A model generated the notes under the pieces. The model worked only from the letters and a program-made list of their open reading frames with translations. It had not been told where the DNA came from and did no database searches. 64,000 nucleotides of DNA from contig NZ_JAFCLG010000002.1 of the NCBI RefSeq assembly GCF_018129685.1, positions 1-64,000 of the forward strand. The letters are read 5' to 3'. The DNA comes from Bradyrhizobium manausense (GTDB taxonomy: Bacteria; Pseudomonadota; Alphaproteobacteria; Rhizobiales; Xanthobacteraceae). Below, piece after piece: positions 23,988 through 32,256 of this stretch (its first letter is position 1; the number at the start of each line of letters is the position of its first letter). Made by a program: the position numbers and the translations under genes.

Positions 23988-26900
23988 TCAGACGACGGCG
24001 CGCTTGCGCGGCGGAGCGTCGGCTTCAGCCTCGACCACATCGGTCTCCGGCTGGAGGGGCGGCGCGACGGGCAGTTCAACCGGCCGCAACAGTTCGGCCA
24101 TCTGCTTCGCCGGCAACGGCTTGGCGATCAGAAAGCCCTGCATCTCGTCACAGCCATGGGTACGCAGGAATGCCTCCTGCTCGGCGTTCTCGACGCCCTC
24201 GGCCACCACGGTCATGCCGAGCGCCTTGCCCATGCTGATGATCGCCTGTGCAATCGCCTGGTCCTCCGAATCGTGCGGCAGGTCGCGTACGAACGAGCGG
24301 TCGATCTTGATCGTGTCGATCGGGAAATGCTTCATCAGCGACATCGACGAATAGCCGGTGCCGAAATCGTCGATGGCAAGCCTGATACCGCGGCTCTGAA
24401 TGGCGTCGAGCACCTTCAGCGCGCGTCCGACATTGCGCATCATCATACTCTCGGTGACCTCGAGTTGGAGCAGCACCGGCGACATGCCGGAGGCCGCCAG
24501 GGCTTCGTCGACATCCCGCAACAAATGCTCGTCGGCAAACTGGCGGGGCGACAGGTTCACCGCCATAGACACTGGCAGCAGGCCGCGGCGCTGCCAGGCC
24601 ATCGCCTGCGCGCAGGCCTCGTTCAACACCCAGCGGCCGATCGGCACGATCAGGCCGGTCTCTTCCGCGAGCGGAATGAACTGCGCCGGCGAGACGCTAC
24701 CGAGATCGGGATGGTTCCAGCGCAACAGCGCCTCGACGCCGGTGATCTGGCCCGTCTCCATGTCGACCTTGGGCTGATAGTTCAGCGAGAACTGCTCCCG
24801 TTCGAGCGCCCGGCGCAACGCGCTTTCGAGCGACAAACGCTCGATCGACTGCGTCTTCACTTCCTTGGAGAAGAAGCGATAACCGTTCTTGCCGTCTTCC
24901 TTGGCCAGATACATCGCCATGTCGGCATTCTTGGTCAGCGTCTGCGCGTCGGCACCGTTGGCCGGATACATCGCGATGCCGATCGACGCCGTGGTGTGGC
25001 ACTCGTGGCCGGCGAGTTCCATGGGCTCGGAGAGCGCCTTCAACAAGCCGGTCGCGATGCGCTGGACGTCGTCGATCTCGCCGCACCGGTCGAGAATGAC
25101 AACGAATTCGTCGCCTCCGAGGCGCGCCACAACGTCGCGGGCCCGCAGCGTACCGCGCAGGCGGTTGGCCACTTCGAGCAGCAGCAGGTCTCCGGCCTCA
25201 TGACCCAACGAATCGTTGATGACCTTGAAACGATCGAGATCGATGAACAGCACGGCAAATTGGCGATCGTGGCGCTGGGCTTCCTCGATCGCCTCTCGCA
25301 GCAGCCCGTTGAAGGTCTCGCGATTGGGCAGATCGGTCAAGCTGTCGTGCGAGGCGAGATATTCGATGCGCTCGTCCGCCTCGTTTTTTGCGTCGGCACG
25401 ATCGAAATTCTCCATCGCAAAGGAGACGTTGTCGGCAAGACGCTGCAGCAGTTCGACGAATTCCGGCGTGAAGGTCTCCTGTTCGGTCGACATGTAAATC
25501 ATGACACCGACGGCCTGATCATGCGTGACGAGCGGGAATGCGGCGCCGGAGCGCGCGCCGTCACCCTGCACAAGGGCGTGGAATATGCGAACACGGTCAT
25601 CGCTCAGGTAGTCATTGATGATGCAGGGCTGGCGCGTCCGAAACGCGGTACCGCTCATACCGCGTCCTTCGGGACGCCCGGCATCGATGGACAGACGGAC
25701 GTTGCGCGTGGTGTCGGCGGACGGACCGGCAGACGCGACGATCTCGAGATGGTCGCTGCCGGCCTTGAGCAGTGCAACCGTGGTCGAGGTGAACTTGGCC
25801 CCACTGGAGACGGCGCGGCAGACAAGGTCGAACAGATCGGCACGCGACTTCGCGCGCATGATCGCCTCGTTCGTGGCGCTCAATGCCGCGAACATGCGGG
25901 TCAGCCGCTCCTTCTGCGCCTCGGTGCGCGCCTTTTCCTCGGCACGATCAAAATTGTCGAGGGCGAACGATACGTTCTCGGCCAGGCGCCCGAGCAGCTC
26001 GACCAGATCGGGCGTAAACGTGTCTTCTTCCGGCGCGAGGAAGAGCAGAATGCCGATCGGCTCCTGGCCCGCCCGCAGCAGCGGGAAACTGGCCGCCGCC
26101 CGGGTCTCGTCCTCCGCGGCCTTGGCGTGCCAGTTCGCCGCTCGCTGGTCATGGAGATAGTCGTTGATCACGCTGGGTCGTCGCGTGCGCAGCGACATCC
26201 CGATCACTCCCTGCCCGTCGGGATGATCGGCAGAAACATTGCAATAACGTCCCGCCATGCGCTCCTGGAGCCGCCCCTTGACCGCGACGACACGAACGAG
26301 CTCGCGCTTTTCGTCCAAAAGCCCGATCGTGGCGGACGCAAAGACACCACCGAGCACGGCCGCCTTGCACGCCACTTCGAACAGCTCTTCGCGGCTCTTG
26401 GCACGCATGATGGCTTCGTTCGTGGCGCTCAGCGCCTCGAACATGCCACTGAGCCGGTTGCGCTGCTTGTCGGCCTTCGCCTTCTCGTCGGCGCGGTCGA
26501 AGTTTTCGAGAGCAAAGGCAACGTTGGCCTGGAGCTTTCGCAGCAGCTCGACGAATTCATCCGTAAATGTGCCGCGCTCCGCGGAGTTGAACAGGAACAC
26601 GCCCTCGACCCGGTCCCCATTGAGCAGGGGCAGCGCCGCCGATGACGCGATGCCGTTGCGGCGAGCGCTGGCATGCCATGGCGCGATGCGGTCGTCGGCC
26701 AGCACGTCGTTGCTGATCGCAGGCTGGCGTGTGCGGAACGCGGTGCCGGTGAGCCCGCGACCTTCGGGCACCTGATCCGACGTCGCGAATTTTAAGTTGC
26801 GAACCTGGTCCGCGTTCGGCCCATAGCTGGCGACGACGCGCAGCTGCTCGGCGCCTTGATCGACCAACGCGATGTTGGCCGAGGTGAACTTGGCACCCTT

Positions 26901-28103
26901 CGCTGTTGCCTCGCAAACGAGGTCGAACAGTTCCGATCGCGACCGCGCGTGCAGGATAGCCTCGTTTGTTGCGCTGAGCGCTGCATACATGCGCGCCAGG
27001 CGCTCTTCTTCTGCCGTGATCCTGGCTTTTTCTGCCTCCCGGGCGAAATTGTCGATGGCGAAGCATACGTTCTCGGCGATGCGCAGCATGAGCGCAACGA
27101 TCTCCTCGTCCTTGGCCCATGAACGACTGAGGAAAGACAGGATGACGCCGATGCTCTGGCCCTGCCTGATCAACGGAGCCGCAATGCACGCCGATACACC
27201 GGTCACCAGGTTCACTTGCTCCCAAGGCGTTCCCTTGGTGCGGCTGACGAGATCGCGCTCGACCCAGGGCTGCTGCGACCGGAAAACCTGGCCCGCGATG
27301 CCGCGGCCGAAGGGATCATCAGCGTCGGCGGAGTAGCGTGCCTGGGCCACGAGATCGAGGTTCTGACCGGTTCCCGCAACCGGTTTGAGCCAGTTGGAAT
27401 CGGCCTCCTTGAGCAGGACGTACGTCGCGAGCGACTTGCCGCCATGCACGGAGGCGTCGCACACCATCTGATACATCTCGCGCTCCGTCTTGGCGCGCAG
27501 GATCGCCTCGTTGGTCGCGCTCAGCGCACCGAACATGCGGTTCAGGCGGCGCGTCGCGCGCTCGCCAGCCTGGCGCGCGGTTTCGCGGGCGAAGTTCTCG
27601 ATCGCGTATGAGATGTTGGCCGACATGCGCTCGAACAGCGAGACCATTTGCGCGGCGAGCGAGCCGGCCTCGCGGCGAGTGACGAGCAATATGCCGATAC
27701 TCTTGCCGTCGCGGAGGAGCGGCAGCGCTGCAGCCGCGCCGATACCCGCCTTCGCCGCCCCTTCGCGCCATGCCAGCGAGCGCGGATCGTTCAGGTAATC
27801 GTTGCTGATGCAGAGCTTTTGGCTCCGGAAGGCCTCGCCGCCGACGCCTGAGCCTTCCGGCGTTCCCTCAACCGTTGTGATGTCGATTGTACTCAGCCGC
27901 TTGACGTCGTCGCCGCACCCGGCGGCAAAGCGCAGCCGTCGGCCGTCCGGCTCCACGAGGAACACGGCAACGGCCATGAAGTCCCCGCTCGAAAACCCGG
28001 CGTCGCAGACCTTCTGGTACAGCTCTTCCGGCGATTTCGCGTAGAGGATCGCTTCATTAATGGCGCTCAACGCCGCAAAGGTGCGCGCGAGTGTCGTCGA
28101 CAC
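23988..28103 (-). CDS. Five-GAF GGDEF-EAL cyclic-di-GMP enzyme
   Basis: The 1371-residue protein has five tandem GAF repeats of about 181 residues each (starting near 8, 187, 369, 550 and 734). Each opens with a near-identical M-[FY]-x-A-L-S-A-T-N-E-A-I helix (AIN in the first), then a single GGDEF domain (LGGDEF near residue 996) and an EAL domain (GVEALLRW near 1124). Both catalytic motifs look intact, including ENFDRAD linkers between GAFs and the EAL LAIDDFGTGYSS and DTIKIDRSFV loops. There are no membrane spans, so it is cytosolic. It probably sets c-di-GMP levels in response to small ligands, perhaps tuning the polysaccharide locus. The start is GTG after GGGAG. The ligand of each GAF is unknown. 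Confidence 0.92.
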   Translation of the reverse strand: MSTTLARTFAALSAINEAILYAKSPEELYQKVCDAGFSSGDFMAVAVFLVEPDGRRLRFAAGCGDDVKRLSTIDITTVEGTPEGSGVGGEAFRSQKLCISNDYLNDPRSLAWREGAAKAGIGAAAALPLLRDGKSIGILLVTRREAGSLAAQMVSLFERMSANISYAIENFARETARQAGERATRRLNRMFGALSATNEAILRAKTEREMYQMVCDASVHGGKSLATYVLLKEADSNWLKPVAGTGQNLDLVAQARYSADADDPFGRGIAGQVFRSQQPWVERDLVSRTKGTPWEQVNLVTGVSACIAAPLIRQGQSIGVILSFLSRSWAKDEEIVALMLRIAENVCFAIDNFAREAEKARITAEEERLARMYAALSATNEAILHARSRSELFDLVCEATAKGAKFTSANIALVDQGAEQLRVVASYGPNADQVRNLKFATSDQVPEGRGLTGTAFRTRQPAISNDVLADDRIAPWHASARRNGIASSAALPLLNGDRVEGVFLFNSAERGTFTDEFVELLRKLQANVAFALENFDRADEKAKADKQRNRLSGMFEALSATNEAIMRAKSREELFEVACKAAVLGGVFASATIGLLDEKRELVRVVAVKGRLQERMAGRYCNVSADHPDGQGVIGMSLRTRRPSVINDYLHDQRAANWHAKAAEDETRAAASFPLLRAGQEPIGILLFLAPEEDTFTPDLVELLGRLAENVSFALDNFDRAEEKARTEAQKERLTRMFAALSATNEAIMRAKSRADLFDLVCRAVSSGAKFTSTTVALLKAGSDHLEIVASAGPSADTTRNVRLSIDAGRPEGRGMSGTAFRTRQPCIINDYLSDDRVRIFHALVQGDGARSGAAFPLVTHDQAVGVMIYMSTEQETFTPEFVELLQRLADNVSFAMENFDRADAKNEADERIEYLASHDSLTDLPNRETFNGLLREAIEEAQRHDRQFAVLFIDLDRFKVINDSLGHEAGDLLLLEVANRLRGTLRARDVVARLGGDEFVVILDRCGEIDDVQRIATGLLKALSEPMELAGHECHTTASIGIAMYPANGADAQTLTKNADMAMYLAKEDGKNGYRFFSKEVKTQSIERLSLESALRRALEREQFSLNYQPKVDMETGQITGVEALLRWNHPDLGSVSPAQFIPLAEETGLIVPIGRWVLNEACAQAMAWQRRGLLPVSMAVNLSPRQFADEHLLRDVDEALAASGMSPVLLQLEVTESMMMRNVGRALKVLDAIQSRGIRLAIDDFGTGYSSMSLMKHFPIDTIKIDRSFVRDLPHDSEDQAIAQAIISMGKALGMTVVAEGVENAEQEAFLRTHGCDEMQGFLIAKPLPAKQMAELLRPVELPVAPPLQPETDVVEAEADAPPRKRAVV

Positions 28104-28397
28104 GATCTCAACTCCCGGGCATTTCTGCCGATCTATCCCGGGCGCTTTATGAACGGAGATCGCCTAAGTGGTCGTTATTGCACCTTGGAAACCAGCGATC
28201 AGAGTGAACGAGCTGCGAATGATCGGAACAAAACAGCCGAGAATACCGCTGGGCGGGACGAATCTACGACCAAAGGCGCGCTCTCTTAACGAATTTGCAG
28301 CCCTGTATTGGTTTACGGGAGATTGATATCGCAGCCCCGCTTTGAAACGATGGCCCAACGAACGGCCCATTGAGGGCACCAAAGCCGAGGGAACGCC

Positions 28398-29450
28398 ATG
28401 CCGATCGTCAGGGCCGACCGCCTCACGCGCGTCAGCGCTGCGCTGCTCCGTGCCGCCGGCGCTTCGGAGGAAGAAGCCGACGCCGTCGCCATCGGCTGCG
28501 TCAACGCCAATCTCGCCGGCCATGACTCCCACGGCGTAATCGCCATTCCGACCTATATCGACCGCATCAAGGCCGGCCACATCGTCCCCGGCGCGACATG
28601 GACCATTGTCCAGGAATCCCCGACCACGACGGTGATCGACGGCCATTGGGGCTTTGGCTTCCACGTCAACGCGAAGGCGATGGCGCTGACCATCGAGAAG
28701 GCAAAGACGTCGAATGTCGCCGCCTGCACCGTATTCCGACAAAGCCATGTCGGCCGCCTCGCCGCCTATCCGCTGATGGCGATGCAGGAAGGCATGATCG
28801 GAATTGCGACAGCCGATTCCGGGCGCTCGCCAAAACACGTCGCGCCGTTCGGCGGCAAGGAAGCACGACTCGGCACCAACCCGATCTCGATTGCGGTGCC
28901 GTCCGATCTCGATGCGCCCTTCTACCTGGACATGGCGACCTCGGCGGTCGCGGCCGGCAAGATCCAGCTCGCGGTGGCGCGCGGCGAGGAGATCCCCACC
29001 GGGTGGATCATCGATGCCGAGGGACGGCACACCACCGATCCGACGCAATATCGCAAGGGCGGCGCGCTGCTGCCGCTCGGCGGCACCGAGGGCTACAAGG
29101 GCAGCGGTCTTGCCGCGATGGTCGAGATACTCTGCGGCCTGCTCACCGGGCTCGGCTTCGGCGTCGAGCCGACGGGGCGGCACAACGACGGATGCTTCAT
29201 GGCGGTGTTCAACGTCGCCGCCTTCCGCCCGCTGAAGGAGTTCAAGCGCGAGGTCGCGGAATTTGCGCGATACCTGAAATCGACGCCGCCGTCCGAGGGC
29301 AGCAAGGGCGTCTACTATCCCGGCGAGCTCGAAGGCCTGCGCGAGCAGCAGCGCCTGCGCGACGGCATCGAGGTCGAGGATGCGACCTGGGAGAAGCTGC
29401 GCGCGCTGGCGCGCGAATACCGGCTCGATACCGTCCTCGATCTGTCCTGA
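28398..29450 (+). CDS. Ldh2-family (malate/L-lactate/L-sulfolactate-type) dehydrogenase
   Basis: The 350-residue enzyme of the malate/L-lactate dehydrogenase-2 family oxidises 2-hydroxy acids with NAD(P). It carries the catalytic-type His in AGHDSHGV (about 41-48) and the nucleotide-facing loops GTNPISIAVP and PLGGTEGYKGSGLA. ATG 28398 follows GAGGGA. It is the first of three closely spaced plus-strand genes with a flavin monooxygenase and a FAH-family enzyme, which implies one catabolic pathway. The substrate is not obvious; ureidoglycolate- and sulfolactate-type members have related sequences. Confidence 0.85.
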   Translation: MPIVRADRLTRVSAALLRAAGASEEEADAVAIGCVNANLAGHDSHGVIAIPTYIDRIKAGHIVPGATWTIVQESPTTTVIDGHWGFGFHVNAKAMALTIEKAKTSNVAACTVFRQSHVGRLAAYPLMAMQEGMIGIATADSGRSPKHVAPFGGKEARLGTNPISIAVPSDLDAPFYLDMATSAVAAGKIQLAVARGEEIPTGWIIDAEGRHTTDPTQYRKGGALLPLGGTEGYKGSGLAAMVEILCGLLTGLGFGVEPTGRHNDGCFMAVFNVAAFRPLKEFKREVAEFARYLKSTPPSEGSKGVYYPGELEGLREQQRLRDGIEVEDATWEKLRALAREYRLDTVLDLS

Positions 29451-29471
29451 AGCAATCCGGAGAACACCAGT

Positions 29472-30839
29472 ATGAACAGGCAGATGGTCCTGGTCGGCTT
29501 CCTTCAGGCGCAGAACTGCACGAACTTGCCGAGCTCGTGGCGACATCCGGACTCGCGCCCGGATTCCATGTCGGCGGACTATTACCAGGAGATAGCCCGG
29601 ATCCTGGAAGCCGGCAAATTCCACATGGCGTTCTTCGACGATCGCCTGGCGATGCCGGACCGCTACGGCAACGACCACGCTCACACTGTCGAATACGGCA
29701 TCCGGTGCGTGAAGATGGACCCGCTGATCGTGCTGACCACGATGGGCCTGGTCACCGACAAGCTTGGCCTAGGGGCAACCTGCTCGACCACCTATTACGA
29801 GCCGTTCGATGTCGCGCGCCGTTTTGCGACGCTGGATTTGATGTCGGGCGGTCGCGCGGGCTGGAACGTCGTGACCTCCCTCAATGACGGCGAAGCCCTC
29901 AACATGGGGCGAGACTCCCATCCCGAACATGATTCCCGCTACGACAAGGCCGACGAGTTCATGGAGGTCGTGCTCGGCCATTGGGACACCTGGGAGGACG
30001 GCGCGCTCATCATGGACAAGACGAGCGGCCGCTTTGCCGATCCGACCAAGGTGAAGCGGCTCGACCACAAGGGCCCGTCCTACAAGTCGCGCGGACCGTT
30101 CACCGTGCCGCGTTCGGACCAGGGGCACCCCGTCATCATCCAGGCCGGCGCGTCCGGCCGCGGGCAGCGTTTTGCCGGACGCTGGGGCGAGGTGATCTTC
30201 ACCGCCGCGCGCAATCTTCAGGGCGCCAAGGAAGGCTATGCGTCCGTGCGCAACGAGGCCGCGAAGGTCGGCCGCGACCCTGACCAGATGTTCCTGTGCA
30301 ATCTGACGACGCCCGTGTGCGCCGCGACCAAATCCGAAGCCGAAGACAAGATGGCGCTGATCAACAAGCTGCCGCTGGAGATCGACGCACTGTCGCTGCT
30401 CGCCGAAGCGCTCAACTACGACTTCGCGTCCAAGCATCTCGACGAGCCGCTGACGACGGAGGAATTGAAGAGCATGCAGGGTATTCTCGGCATCCGCGAC
30501 GGCGTGCTGAAAAATTCCGGCAAGAGCAATCCCAGCGCACGCGACTTCGTCACCTTCTCCGGCCGCGGCCAGGTGCACGACGCCATGGTCGGCGGTCCCA
30601 AGGAGATCGCGGACAGGCTGGAAGAGATGTTCGTCGAGCGCGGCTGCGACGGCTTTGTCATCGCGGCCACTTACGTGCCCGGCTCCTACGCAGACTTCGT
30701 GCGACATGTTGTGCCGGAATTGCAGCGGCGCGGCCTGTTCCAGAAGGAGTATCGCGGCAAGACGCTGCGGGAAAATCTCGGCTTGAAGCGTCCGGCCGCC
30801 GGCGCCTGGAAAATAAAGCCGCGCGATGCCGCTAGATAA
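29472..30839 (+). CDS. Flavin-dependent monooxygenase, NtaA/SnaA/DszA family
   Basis: The 455-residue bacterial luciferase-like protein has the TIM-barrel segments of the two-component FMNH2-dependent group: FDDRLAMPDRYG, LATLDLMSGGRAGWNVVTS (with RFATLDLMSGGRAGWNVV) and PVIIQAGASGRGQRFA. It needs reduced flavin from a separate reductase, which is not encoded nearby. It follows the Ldh2 gene by 21 bases with CCGGAGA as ribosome binding site and is 15 bases upstream of the FAH-family gene. The substrate is probably an amine, aromatic or organosulfur compound, chosen by context rather than sequence. Confidence 0.88.
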   Translation: MNRQMVLVGFLQAQNCTNLPSSWRHPDSRPDSMSADYYQEIARILEAGKFHMAFFDDRLAMPDRYGNDHAHTVEYGIRCVKMDPLIVLTTMGLVTDKLGLGATCSTTYYEPFDVARRFATLDLMSGGRAGWNVVTSLNDGEALNMGRDSHPEHDSRYDKADEFMEVVLGHWDTWEDGALIMDKTSGRFADPTKVKRLDHKGPSYKSRGPFTVPRSDQGHPVIIQAGASGRGQRFAGRWGEVIFTAARNLQGAKEGYASVRNEAAKVGRDPDQMFLCNLTTPVCAATKSEAEDKMALINKLPLEIDALSLLAEALNYDFASKHLDEPLTTEELKSMQGILGIRDGVLKNSGKSNPSARDFVTFSGRGQVHDAMVGGPKEIADRLEEMFVERGCDGFVIAATYVPGSYADFVRHVVPELQRRGLFQKEYRGKTLRENLGLKRPAAGAWKIKPRDAAR

Positions 30840-30854
30840 CAACGAGGACAGAAT

Positions 30855-31640
30855 ATGCGCTGGCTGAAATTCACCGCCTCCGGCAAAACCTGCTGGGGAC
30901 TCATTGAAGGCGACCAGGTGATCGCGGTCGAAGGCGATCCCTTCGGCCAATGGCGGCGGACGTCGCATACGCATCCGCTGTCGCAGGTCAAGATCGAGCT
31001 GCCGTTGATCCCACGCACCTTTTATTGCGTCGGCCTGAATTACCTCAAGCATCTGAAGGAAGCCGCCGACAAGGCCGGTACCGTGCCGGCCGTGCCTGAC
31101 CGCCCCGAGATCGGCTACCGCGCGCAGAACGCGCTGATCGCGCACGACGAGGATGTCGTGATCCCGTCCTTCGCGACCGAGAAGGTCCATTACGAGGGCG
31201 AGCTTGCCGTCGTCATCGGCAAGAAGGTGAAGCATCTGACCGAAGCGAACGCGCTGGATTGCGTGTTCGGCTACACCATCGGCAACGACGTCAGCGAACG
31301 CAGCTGGCAGAAAGCCGACCGCAGCCTGTGGCGCTCGAAGAACGCCGATACATTCAAGCCGATGGGACCGTGGATCGAGACCGAGGCCGATCTCGCCACG
31401 ATGGAGACAATCGTCCGCGTCAACGGCACGGAGACCAACCGCTTCGCGACCGGCGACATGATCTTTGGCGTGGTGCCGTTCCTGGTCGAGCTGACCAGAT
31501 ATTTCACGCTGTGGCCGGGCGATGTGATCTGGATGGGCACCGATGGCGCCTCGCCCGACATCAAGCACGGCGACGTCGTGGAGATCGAGATCACCGGCGT
31601 CGGCACCTTGCGCAACAGATTTGTGCGGGAGGGGCAGTAA
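30855..31640 (+). CDS. Fumarylacetoacetate hydrolase-family enzyme
   Basis: The 261-residue FAH-fold enzyme has the metal-binding glutamates in VHYEGELAVVIGK (about residues 114-126) and the acidic-His core GYTIGNDVSERSW. The family covers hydrolases, decarboxylases and isomerases acting on beta-dicarbonyl acids such as acylpyruvates. It is the distal gene of the Ldh2-monooxygenase-FAH operon with GAGGA before the start, so it likely acts on the oxygenated product. The actual reaction is unassigned. Confidence 0.85.
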   Translation: MRWLKFTASGKTCWGLIEGDQVIAVEGDPFGQWRRTSHTHPLSQVKIELPLIPRTFYCVGLNYLKHLKEAADKAGTVPAVPDRPEIGYRAQNALIAHDEDVVIPSFATEKVHYEGELAVVIGKKVKHLTEANALDCVFGYTIGNDVSERSWQKADRSLWRSKNADTFKPMGPWIETEADLATMETIVRVNGTETNRFATGDMIFGVVPFLVELTRYFTLWPGDVIWMGTDGASPDIKHGDVVEIEITGVGTLRNRFVREGQ

Positions 31641-31647
31641 GCACGTC

Positions 31648-32103
31648 TCAAAACGGCAGCGCCACGCTGGTCTTGATCTCCTTCAGCACCACGTTGCTGC
31701 GGACGTAGCGGATGCCCGGAATGCGGAACATGAACTCGTCGAGGAAGCGGTTGTAGGCCGCCATGTCCTGCACGACGACACGCAAGTGGTAGTCAGCGTC
31801 ACCCGTTGTTGCAAAACACTCCAGCACCTCGCGACGCTTGGTGACGCGCGAGACGAACTCATCAACGAACTTGGCGTCGTGCCGCTCGAGCGAGACATGG
31901 AGGATGGCCGACATGGCAAATCCGGCCTGCTCGCGCGCCACCAGTGCCGCATACCCGCGGATGACGCCGCTTTCCTCCAGCGCACGCACCCGGCGCCAGC
32001 AGGCCGAGGTGGACATGCCGACCTCGTCGGCGAGCTGCTGGTTGGTGGCGCGGCCATCCTTCTGGAGGTGGGCAAGAATCCGCGTGTCCTGGTCTTCAAT
32101 CAT
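31648..32103 (-). CDS. Lrp/AsnC-family transcriptional regulator
   Basis: The 151-residue protein has an N-terminal HTH (residues 20-45, with TNQQLADEVGMSTSACWRRVRALEESG) and a C-terminal RAM ligand domain (about 65-145) that binds amino acids. It is divergent from the indolepyruvate oxidoreductase gene with 153 bases between them, so it is expected to control that operon in response to an amino acid such as phenylalanine or tryptophan. Similar divergent Lrp genes flank indolepyruvate oxidoreductases in other rhizobia. Confidence 0.93.
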   Translation of the reverse strand: MIEDQDTRILAHLQKDGRATNQQLADEVGMSTSACWRRVRALEESGVIRGYAALVAREQAGFAMSAILHVSLERHDAKFVDEFVSRVTKRREVLECFATTGDADYHLRVVVQDMAAYNRFLDEFMFRIPGIRYVRSNVVLKEIKTSVALPF

Positions 32104-32126
32104 CGAGAGCCCTCAAATTGATTGAT

Positions 32127-32203
32127 TCTACCATAATTATATCTTTATCGCAAAAATCTACCGTATTTCGCATCCTGATGGGATAAATAGGTAGATCTTA
32201 CCA
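32127..32203. promoter_or_regulatory. Candidate Lrp-type operator region
   Basis: TCTACC occurs at 32127-32132 and 32157-32162 and its complement GGTAGA at 32190-32195, so the boxes are spaced about three helical turns apart in an AT-rich stretch between the divergent genes. A near-palindrome GGTAGATCTTACC spans 32190-32202. Lrp regulators often bind several phased sites, so this arrangement is plausible, but it is based only on pattern. Confidence 0.4.
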
Positions 32204-32256
32204 GCGCCTCAGGCTTACCCTTCGCCTCTCGGCAAGGATGCCGCGCGAGGTCCACC

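Noticed and set aside
28164..29684. Long minus-strand frame opposite the Ldh2 and monooxygenase genes
   Set aside because: It is a shadow of two well-supported plus-strand genes with clear family motifs.
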